Below are positions 5,835 to 11,970 of a stretch of DNA of 11,970 nucleotides, one piece after another. The stretch comes from Candidatus Hydrogenedentota bacterium (GTDB lineage Bacteria > Hydrogenedentota > Hydrogenedentia > Hydrogenedentales > SLHB01), in contig PWNM01000619.1 in the NCBI GenBank assembly GCA_003557825.1, positions 1-11,970 of the forward strand, in the 5' to 3' direction. Numbering within the stretch: the first letter of the stretch is position 1; each line of letters starts with the position of its first letter. A program made the position numbers and the translations under genes. The notes under the pieces are model-generated. The model was not told the origin of the DNA and did no database searches. It saw only the letters and a list, made by a program, of their open reading frames with translations.

Positions 5835-6932
5835 ATGGAATTCGCAGTGCCATTATCTCGACTGCCCATCTGGCTAGGCGTAATCGCCGCGGGATTGATT
5901 GCGGTTGCGCTTATCCTGAGTTGGTTTGATCGACGGCATCAGAACCGGTTGCACCGGTTTGTCGATTTCGGCCTGGCTTCAAGGTTGTTGCCCCATTACG
6001 ATGCAACGGTTCGGCGGCCCCTTTCCATACTGACGCTGGCCGGATTCGCCTTTTTGGCGTTGGCGCTTCTTCAGCCCCACTGGGGCCATGCCTGGCAGGA
6101 GGTGAAGCAGTATAGTCGGGATATGCTAATCGTCCTTGATACCTCGGAAAGCATGCGCGCCGAAAATCCGCTGCCCAGCCGGATCGAACGGGCGAAGCAA
6201 GAGATCAACCGATTGGTGGCCAACGCCCCCGGCGATCGGTTTGGCCTGATCGCGTTCGCGGGAGCCGCCGCCATACAGTGTCCGCTCACCTTGGACCATG
6301 GCTATTTTCGAACCGTTTTAAACGCCGTCAACACCGACACAATCAGCCGGAAAGGCAGCAATATTGAGTCGGGCCTAAGGGAAGCTCTAAAGGTATTCAA
6401 GGAGGAGGCTGAACGAAGCGCGGACTATGATCCGAACTCACGGGCGGTGCTGTTGATCTCAGACGGCGAAGAAGTTGGTGGAGATGCCGTTGCCGCCGCC
6501 GAGGAACTGGCCGAATACGCCCGTATTTTTGTGATAGGCGTAGGCGATCCGGAGGGCACGGTCATCCGCCTTCCCGAACACCTGCGACGCTATGCGCAGG
6601 GGCGGGACATTCCGCAGACCCATGTCTCCAAGTTGGACGAAGAAACCCTCATGCGCATCGCGGCCACCGGAGGCGGAGCCTACACCCGATCACAGGTCGA
6701 CAGCTGGGGTACGGAGCAACTTTACGATCGGTTCCGCAGCATATCGGCCCGGGAAGTGGGCGGCGAAGTACGGCAACAGCGGGTGAATCGATATCAATGG
6801 CCATTGATGCTCGCCATTCTGTGCTTCATGTCTCAGGGAGTTTGGCTGGTCCTAATGCCGTGGGTCCGTCAATGGCGGCAATGGCGCGGAGCAACAGCGC
6901 CTGCTCAAGCGACGTCGCAGACGGAGGCCTGA
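5835..6932 (+). CDS. batB: BatB-type VWA protein
   Basis: The 365-residue product repeats the BatA layout: N-terminal helices (about 12-30 and 63-80), a VWA domain and a C-terminal helix (about 321-343). The MIDAS is D102-T-S104-E-S106 with D210 in ISDGEE. The position usually held by threonine is serine here (S175 in RKGSNIESG), which may still coordinate metal through its hydroxyl but differs from BatA next door. The ATG lies six bases after GAGGA (5824-5828). The 51-base gap before it is the largest non-coding spacer between Bat genes apart from the cassette region, and no promoter or hairpin is evident in it. BatA and BatB are expected to form a paired VWA unit in the inner membrane. Confidence 0.92.
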   Translation: MEFAVPLSRLPIWLGVIAAGLIAVALILSWFDRRHQNRLHRFVDFGLASRLLPHYDATVRRPLSILTLAGFAFLALALLQPHWGHAWQEVKQYSRDMLIVLDTSESMRAENPLPSRIERAKQEINRLVANAPGDRFGLIAFAGAAAIQCPLTLDHGYFRTVLNAVNTDTISRKGSNIESGLREALKVFKEEAERSADYDPNSRAVLLISDGEEVGGDAVAAAEELAEYARIFVIGVGDPEGTVIRLPEHLRRYAQGRDIPQTHVSKLDEETLMRIAATGGGAYTRSQVDSWGTEQLYDRFRSISAREVGGEVRQQRVNRYQWPLMLAILCFMSQGVWLVLMPWVRQWRQWRGATAPAQATSQTEA

Positions 6933-7885
6933 TGGGTATGAGAGAACAAAGAAGCGCAACATGCCTAGGTATTACACTTGCCATGATGGCCGTATTTACC
7001 ATAGGAGCCGGGGCTTCTTCGTTCCATTCGGACCTCGCCCAAGGCAATGCCCGCTTGCGCGCCGGCGACGTCGAGGGCGCCATGGCGGTTTTTCGTGAGT
7101 TGCAGGTCGAGTATCCCGATTCCGAGCTGATCCATTACGGGATCGGATGCGCCCATCTTGAAGCCGCCGAGCAACTGCTCGAACGGAATGCCGTGTCCGA
7201 CGCCATGGAGGCCTTCGAACTGGCTCGCGCTGCCTTTTCGCGAGCCCAGACCGGCTCGGATGCCGCAGTTCGACGAAATGCCGCATACAACGAGGCCAAC
7301 GCCATGGCCCGTCAGGCCTTGGAGCTGGGCCATATGGGCGCTCAGGACATGGTCATCGAAGCTTTCGAGCAGGCCATCAATCAGTACGAAGACGTGCTGC
7401 GCCGGTATCCAGATCACGAGGATGCGCAACACAATCTCGATCATATGCGGTATCAGCTCAAGCGCATGCTCCAGGAACCACCGCCGCCACCGGAAGACCA
7501 AGAAGACGGCCAACCTGAGGAATCGGAAGACGAGACCCCGTCGGATGATGATGATGACGAAGGAGAGGGACCACCGCCGGAAACCGATCAAGAGGAACAA
7601 GACGAGCAGGACGGGCCTTCGCCCGATGATCCGGACGGGACTGCCGACGATGACGAGGACGATGCGACGAACGACGGAGTGGAGCCCTTCGATGACTGGG
7701 ATGCGCCGGAAGATGAAGCGCCCGATCCCCTTGAATGGGATGAAGCCGAAGAGGAAGAACCCCCTTCACCGGACCGTCAAGCCATCGAAGCCATTCTCGA
7801 ATCGTTGATGGAAATGGACGAACGGGAACAACAACGCATGCGGCGGGGAACACCGGACGAGCGATTCCCGAGGGAATGGTGGTGA
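6932..7885 (+). CDS. batC: BatC-like TPR protein with acidic linker
   Basis: From ATG 6932 the product has 317 residues: a signal peptide (about 1-30, MREQRSATCLGITLAMMAVF region), TPR-like helices (about 32-180), a very acidic proline-containing linker (182-279) and a C-terminal helix ending in REWW. A helix rich in Met, Glu and Arg followed by a terminal Trp is typical of BatC. TPRs would bind partner Bat proteins in the periplasm. The frame stays open upstream to an ATG at 6797, but that start would overlap batB by 136 bases. ATG 6932 shares the batB stop (TGATG) and follows GGAGG (6923-6927) at four bases. ATG 6938, ten bases from the same site, is an equally possible start and gives 315 residues. 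Confidence 0.85.
   Translation: MGMREQRSATCLGITLAMMAVFTIGAGASSFHSDLAQGNARLRAGDVEGAMAVFRELQVEYPDSELIHYGIGCAHLEAAEQLLERNAVSDAMEAFELARAAFSRAQTGSDAAVRRNAAYNEANAMARQALELGHMGAQDMVIEAFEQAINQYEDVLRRYPDHEDAQHNLDHMRYQLKRMLQEPPPPPEDQEDGQPEESEDETPSDDDDDEGEGPPPETDQEEQDEQDGPSPDDPDGTADDDEDDATNDGVEPFDDWDAPEDEAPDPLEWDEAEEEEPPSPDRQAIEAILESLMEMDEREQQRMRRGTPDERFPREWW
7475..7768 (+). other. Acidic low-complexity segment of BatC
   Basis: Residues 182-279 of BatC are dominated by Asp, Glu, Pro and Gly, with runs such as EPPPPPEDQ and SDDDDDEGEG encoded by GAT/GAC/GAA-rich DNA. The segment is probably disordered. It separates the TPR domain from the conserved C-terminal helix and also produces long spurious open frames in other phases. 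Confidence 0.8.
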
Positions 7886-7887
7886 AT

Positions 7888-9723
7888 ATGCAACGGAACG
7901 CGCTCGGACGGGTTGGCATAGCATGCGTGGTCGCCCTTTGGTGCTCGCCCGGCATGGCCGACGACATCCCTGTGAAGGCCTGGTTGGACACCGACACCGT
8001 CCAGGCAGGACAGCCCTTTCACATCATGGTCGAGATGAAAGGCTCGGAGATCGAAGGACCGGAATTACCTGAGGTACAAGGACTGCTTATCGGTTCAACA
8101 CCGCGGATTCGACGCGACTCGTGGCGCATCTCTATGTCGGGACGGGAACATGTCAAAATACGAGGGTATCGCGCCCAGGTCAACCAAAAAGGTACGGTCA
8201 CCCTTCCTCCCATCGCGGTTACCATTGATGGAAGGACGTTTCATACCGATCCCATCACCATCGAGGTCACGGACGCCTCGCCACAGCCCCGACGTCCCAC
8301 ACCTGAAGAACTGGATAGAGGCCGACCCCGTACCCAGGACCGCACCCGGCCCTATATATCTACCGATCCTATCACAGCCGACGATATCGTGCTGCTCGAA
8401 GCCTCGATCGACAGGAAAGAAGCCTATCTCAACGAACCCATCATATTGACTCTGACGTTTCTCGAGGTTGTCGACGCACAGACCCGGGTCCGACGGCTTG
8501 ATGAGATCATGCCTACCACCGAAGGGTTTTACGTGTTTCCCCTGCAACGCGAACACCCCCATGGACGGACGCCGCTGGAATACCGCGATGGGCGCCGGTA
8601 TCGCATAGAGGAACGGCTTCGCGTACTCTATCCAACCACGACGGGCGAACTAACCATTGGGCCATGGCGATATTATGGCGTGGCCACCATCGGTTCGGGG
8701 TTTCATCAAGAGCGACATCATCTCGAAGTCACCACATCGCCTATCACGGTTGAAGTCAGGAACTTACCCGAAGGCCCGTCTTCTTTCACCGGCGCTGTAG
8801 GTGACTTTTCGGTATCCGCCCATCTGGGCCAAGGCGAGGTTGTTCAAGGAGTACCGACCACGTTGACTTTGACAATAGTAGGACAGGGAAACCCCCATGC
8901 CATCAGCCGCCCGCGATTTGAGGGCTATGACGGTTTTTCCGTGGCCGCGCCGGCGAGCGACATCCGCAATATACCGTCGCCCGATGCGCCGACGTTCGAG
9001 AAGAAGTTTACCTACGCTATCACGCCCTACAGATCAGGTGACCTAACTTTTCCTGCCTTTGAGTTCTGCTATTTCAACCCTGAACAAGGCACATACGTAA
9101 CCGAAACACTCGGACCGTTTTCTCTATCGGTGCGCCCATCGGAGAACCAAGAGCCCCGGATCTTCGTCGATAGCGGAAGGGATCCAAGACCCGCCCCTGT
9201 GGAGACCTTCGCGACGGGTATGCTCCCTCCGGTGACGATTGACGATGACCTGCGTCCACCAAGCCGCGGTATCGTCTCATTGGCGACGCCTTTTGCAGTC
9301 GTGTTTCCCGTCCTCGCATACGGTGCTTTCGCCATTATTTTAGCGCGTAGACGAAAACTCGCCTTGGATCCTCGTTACGCACGACTGCACCGGGCAAGAT
9401 CGCATTCCCGCAAACGACTTGGCGGCCTGTCGTCTGCGCCGGATCCCGCTTCCGAACTCTATCGCGCCCTGACCGAATACGTAGCCGATATGCTCAACAT
9501 CGACGGTGCAGGCCTAACATCGGCGGATATCGAACGTATCTTGCGAGAGCAGGAATCAGAGCAATGGTTGATAGACAACTACATGCGCATCTTGCGCGCC
9601 TGTGAGCGGGCCCGCTACGCTGGAACGCCCCTCTCGAAGGAAGAACTGAACGCCCTCACCCACGGAGCACGGCTCAGCATGAAAGAGTTCGAGAACCACT
9701 TGAGCCAACGGGGTAAGGTATGA
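7888..9723 (+). CDS. batD: BatD-like membrane protein
   Basis: This protein of 611 residues has a signal peptide (MQRNALGRVGIACVVALW, probable cleavage after GMA). Several periplasmic beta-sandwich domains follow, including the BatD-typical NLPEGPSSFTGAVGDFSVSA at about 293-312. A transmembrane helix lies at about 462-486 with RRRK after it, and a helical cytoplasmic domain (about 515-600) contains ELYRALTEYVADML. BatD proteins are thought to act in the periplasm with the VWA subunits. ATG 7876 is also in frame but has its purine-rich site directly abutting it. ATG 7888 has GGTGG five bases upstream, lies two bases after the batC stop and gives a cleaner signal peptide, so it is preferred. 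The stop overlaps batE by four bases. It is the second BatD-type protein in the cluster. Confidence 0.88.
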   Translation: MQRNALGRVGIACVVALWCSPGMADDIPVKAWLDTDTVQAGQPFHIMVEMKGSEIEGPELPEVQGLLIGSTPRIRRDSWRISMSGREHVKIRGYRAQVNQKGTVTLPPIAVTIDGRTFHTDPITIEVTDASPQPRRPTPEELDRGRPRTQDRTRPYISTDPITADDIVLLEASIDRKEAYLNEPIILTLTFLEVVDAQTRVRRLDEIMPTTEGFYVFPLQREHPHGRTPLEYRDGRRYRIEERLRVLYPTTTGELTIGPWRYYGVATIGSGFHQERHHLEVTTSPITVEVRNLPEGPSSFTGAVGDFSVSAHLGQGEVVQGVPTTLTLTIVGQGNPHAISRPRFEGYDGFSVAAPASDIRNIPSPDAPTFEKKFTYAITPYRSGDLTFPAFEFCYFNPEQGTYVTETLGPFSLSVRPSENQEPRIFVDSGRDPRPAPVETFATGMLPPVTIDDDLRPPSRGIVSLATPFAVVFPVLAYGAFAIILARRRKLALDPRYARLHRARSHSRKRLGGLSSAPDPASELYRALTEYVADMLNIDGAGLTSADIERILREQESEQWLIDNYMRILRACERARYAGTPLSKEELNALTHGARLSMKEFENHLSQRGKV

Positions 9724-10499
9724 GCGCTGTATCCATTCTTGTCGCTTTCGTCATAGGGGCCACTGCCTATAACGAAGCTTTTGACCAGGCTCTGGAGCAC
9801 TACAGAGCAGGCCATTTCGCCGAATCAATTGCCCTATACGAACAGCTTGTCGCCGAACGGGTCGAGCGACCGGAAGTATTCCTTAACCTGGCCAACGCAT
9901 ACCACAGGAATGGGCAATATCCCGCAGCCATTGCCAATTATGAACGGGCGCTCAGGTTGGACCCGACTATGGAAGAAGCGCAGTTCAACTTGACCCAATG
10001 CGTTGGTAGAACAAAACGACGCCTAGAACGCCCGGAAAATCCAGGATGGGAATCGGCTCTGCTTTTCTGGCATGATACAATTCCACGGTCGGTTGCCCAT
10101 TGGACAAGCATCGCGGCATGGGTGTTGTTGTGGTTGGTTTTGGCTGTTCGTCTATGGCGTCCCCTGCCCTATCTGCGTCTAGCGGCATTGGCCGCCTTGG
10201 TGGTCGCGGTAGCCTTCGGAGCTTCTGCATGGATAAAATACTCCCCATCACCACTAGCTGTCGCCAGATACGACCACACGCCGGTCCGTTTTGGTACCAG
10301 TGAGGACGATGACATCCGTTTCGAACTATTTGAAGGGGATCGGGTGTTGATTGATGGGAAAGCCAACGGCTGGGTTCGCGTAACTATCGCAGACGGCGAG
10401 CGAGGCTGGACGCGGCTCGATAACCTTATCCGAGTCGGCCCACCCTATGAAAACGGGGCGAATGATACCACACCGGAAACGAACAGGAGGCCGGGTTGA
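9720..10499 (+). CDS. batE: BatE-like TPR and SH3b protein
   Basis: The 259-residue product begins with a short hydrophobic segment (about 4-14). TPR helices follow (about 18-95; FLNLANAYHRNGQYPAAIANY is a clear TPR unit), then two transmembrane helices (about 128-146 and 152-172) and a bacterial SH3-like domain (about 177-239, with FEGDRVLIDGKANGWVRVTI and GWTRL). TPR plus SH3b is the usual BatE plan. TPRs bind proteins, and SH3b domains often bind peptides or cell-wall components. It overlaps batD by ATGA. Its 3' end carries the AGGAGG and TTG that start glnD, so the two are likely translated in a coupled way. Confidence 0.88.
   Translation: MSAVSILVAFVIGATAYNEAFDQALEHYRAGHFAESIALYEQLVAERVERPEVFLNLANAYHRNGQYPAAIANYERALRLDPTMEEAQFNLTQCVGRTKRRLERPENPGWESALLFWHDTIPRSVAHWTSIAAWVLLWLVLAVRLWRPLPYLRLAALAALVVAVAFGASAWIKYSPSPLAVARYDHTPVRFGTSEDDDIRFELFEGDRVLIDGKANGWVRVTIADGERGWTRLDNLIRVGPPYENGANDTTPETNRRPG
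10485..10498 (+). promoter_or_regulatory. Ribosome binding site and TTG start of glnD
   Basis: A perfect AGGAGG (10485-10490) lies inside the end of batE, five bases before TTG at 10496-10498. The TTG overlaps the batE TGA stop as TTGA. The TTG is in frame with the glnD motifs downstream, and the next in-frame ATG falls at codon 58, so this site decides the start. A strong ribosome site paired with a weak start codon suggests coupled, moderate translation. Confidence 0.85.
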
Positions 10500-11970
10500 C
10501 CCGATCCTTTAAGGAATTGGTTGCCTATGCGGAAAGAAGCGATGTCGAAAGTACCTCGCTGACACGGGAGGAGTGTATCGAAGTAGCCCAGTGTTATGCC
10601 GAGAGTCGCCGTGCTCACATTCGCCAACGCCATGCCGAGGGGGAATCGGGAAGCAATGTGGTCCATATGCTCGCCGAGACGGCCGACACCGTGTTGCGAG
10701 GCGTGTTTCAGATAGGCTTCGCGGTATTGAATACGCCGCGTGTCGCCATGTCACGCATGTGCCTGTGCGCCTTGGGCGGGTATGGCCGGGGCGAGCTGAA
10801 TCCCGGTTCGGATCTCGATGTATGCCTGCTATACGAAGGGGAAATGGATGCATCCATGCAGGCCTTCAATGAGTTCCTCGTGCCTTTTCTGTGGGACGTC
10901 GGTTTTTCCTTGGGATACGGCATCCGAAGCATCGAGGAAACCGAGTCGCTGGCACGAGAAGATGTCCGAGCATTTACCAGTTTGCTTGAAAGCAGGATGA
11001 TCTGCGGCGAAAGCAGCGTATTCGCCCGGCTGAAGCTCTTTATTCGGGAACTCCAGGCCAGCCCCCAAACGCATCGCGTGCTGCATCAGAAACTGCGCGA
11101 ACGCTTTGAAGAACTGCCTTCCGAATACGGCAACCTTTTTGCTCCCGAGCCGAACATTAAGGAGAACGCCGGCGGGTTGCGCGATTTCCACACGGCGTTG
11201 TGGCTGTTTATGATGTCCCACGACATCGACGATATCGATGAAGTAGCGGCGCAAGGGCTTATCACCGAAGAGGAGCAGCTAAATTTCATGGATGCCCTCG
11301 ATTTTCTGTGGCGCATTCGCAACGAACTTCATTTCCGGGCCGGTACGGCCGACGACCGCCTCACCTACGCGAATCAAAACCATGTGGCCCGGGCTTTCGG
11401 ATACAATGATACGGAGCAATCGGGCGTTTTGCTATTGATGCAAGATTACTATGCGGCAGCAACAAAAATGCGGCGGTTTCTAACGATCGCCGCACGCCTC
11501 TGCAATACCGATGCACCCCAAGTCGTCCTTCCTTTGCAGAACGATGTCCAACGCGATATCGTCGTCCAAGACGGCCAACTCTTCGTCGGACTGCGAGACC
11601 CGAACTGGTTCACCCACAACCCGGCACGGCTCATGGAAGTGTACTGGCTCTGCGCTAAGGACGGGCTCCAGTTGTCCCACAATTCCGAGCGGATGGTGAT
11701 GAAGAACCTGCACCTGGTCAACGACGCCTTTCGCGCGAATGAGCTTGTCCGACGATTCTTTATTGCCCTTTGCAACCGTCCCTTCCGCGCCGGGATGGCA
11801 CTACGTCAAGCCGCGGCCAGCGGACTACTGGGTCGTTACTTGCCCGAATTTAAAGAGATCCAGGGCGTCATGCGCTACGAGGATTTCCACCATTACCCCG
11901 TAGACGAACACACCCTACTGGCGGTCGAATCGCTGGCTAGGATCGCCGAGATAGATGGTCCGGTCGGCCG
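10496..11970 (+). CDS. glnD: PII uridylyltransferase / uridylyl-removing enzyme, N-terminal part
   Basis: This frame runs open from TTG 10496 to the window edge (about 491 residues seen, against roughly 850-930 for full GlnD). GlnD adds and removes UMP on the PII protein in response to glutamine, controlling nitrogen assimilation in the cytoplasm. The nucleotidyltransferase motif is intact: GGYGRGEL at 94-101 with P103, S105, D106 and D108. PNIKENAGGLRD (219-230) is the conserved GlnD segment after it. The start of the HD uridylyl-removing domain is seen at 465-472 (HHYPVDEH). The rest of the HD domain and the C-terminal ACT domains lie beyond the window. The start is set by AGGAGG and the TTGA overlap with batE. 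No internal stop or frameshift is seen. Confidence 0.93.
   Translation, partial: MTRSFKELVAYAERSDVESTSLTREECIEVAQCYAESRRAHIRQRHAEGESGSNVVHMLAETADTVLRGVFQIGFAVLNTPRVAMSRMCLCALGGYGRGELNPGSDLDVCLLYEGEMDASMQAFNEFLVPFLWDVGFSLGYGIRSIEETESLAREDVRAFTSLLESRMICGESSVFARLKLFIRELQASPQTHRVLHQKLRERFEELPSEYGNLFAPEPNIKENAGGLRDFHTALWLFMMSHDIDDIDEVAAQGLITEEEQLNFMDALDFLWRIRNELHFRAGTADDRLTYANQNHVARAFGYNDTEQSGVLLLMQDYYAAATKMRRFLTIAARLCNTDAPQVVLPLQNDVQRDIVVQDGQLFVGLRDPNWFTHNPARLMEVYWLCAKDGLQLSHNSERMVMKNLHLVNDAFRANELVRRFFIALCNRPFRAGMALRQAAASGLLGRYLPEFKEIQGVMRYEDFHHYPVDEHTLLAVESLARIAEIDGPVG

Noticed and set aside
6965..7600. Minus-strand open frame of 211 codons opposite BatC
   Set aside because: Its length comes from the absence of stops opposite the Asp/Glu-rich BatC coding sequence. 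The translation is low-complexity hydrophobic and without family features.
7158..7808. Plus-strand open frame of 216 codons in another phase of BatC
   Set aside because: Its translation is Arg/Lys/Thr/Met-rich low complexity, as expected from a shifted reading of GAT/GAA-rich DNA.
6797..7885. Long form of BatC starting at ATG 6797
   Set aside because: It would overlap batB by 136 bases and put non-signal residues before a good signal peptide. ATG 6932 or 6938 has GGAGG nearby and fits the coupled junction.
10496..11970. glnD as a pseudogene, since no long ATG-initiated frame is found there
   Set aside because: The frame from TTG 10496 has no stop to the window edge and keeps the nucleotidyltransferase, central and HD motifs. 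It is simply cut by the window end.

Overview
The window holds one long, tightly packed plus-strand gene cluster of the MoxR ATPase / von Willebrand factor A (VWA) type, the Bat or aerotolerance operon. It is preceded by the tail of an unrecognised gene and followed by the first half of glnD (PII uridylyltransferase). The host is a Gram-negative-type bacterium: there are signal peptides, many single-pass inner-membrane proteins with periplasmic beta domains, and a SurA-like fold. Hand-counted GC is about 60% in the DUF58 gene. The gene order (moxR, DUF58, small membrane protein, short BatD-like protein, BatA, BatB, BatC, BatD, BatE) fits lineages such as the PVC group or related candidate phyla. 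The sequence alone does not fix the phylum.

Layout. Bases 2-313 are the 3' end of an upstream gene. Bases 314-409 form the only clear regulatory gap, with a sigma70-like promoter candidate, a small inverted repeat over its -10 region, a terminator-like hairpin and the moxR ribosome binding site. moxR (410-1396) and the DUF58 gene (1977-2855) would normally be adjacent. Here they are separated by a 568-base cassette (1397-1964) made of a GxxExxY-family gene between two long imperfect inverted repeats built from CACAAAG units. After DUF58 come a TM-TPR-SurA-core protein (2870-3823), a short BatD-like protein (3820-4731), BatA (4728-5783), BatB (5835-6932), BatC (6932-7885), BatD (about 7888-9723), BatE (9720-10499) and glnD (10496 to the window edge). 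Most junctions from 3820 onward overlap by 1 to 4 bases or are nearly contiguous, which suggests translational coupling. glnD begins at a TTG codon inside the batE stop, behind a perfect AGGAGG.

How the genes work together. MoxR ATPases are thought to act as chaperones or remodelling motors on VWA proteins. DUF58, BatA and BatB supply three VWA-type modules with metal-binding MIDAS sites. The two BatD-like proteins, the TPR proteins BatC and BatE and the SurA-core protein provide periplasmic beta-sandwich, TPR and SH3-like interaction surfaces. The likely product is an envelope-associated complex linked to stress tolerance. Coupling of glnD to its end may be simple operon packing or may tie nitrogen signalling to the same transcript.

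The most unusual item is the transposase-free, inverted-repeat-bounded GxxExxY cassette. It starts directly at the moxR stop codon and ends 12 bases before the DUF58 start, with GC near 50% and a possible 5-base direct repeat at its ends. The second is the gene at 2870-3823, which appears to be a SurA/PpiC-type chaperone core without its isomerase domain, fused to a membrane anchor and TPRs.
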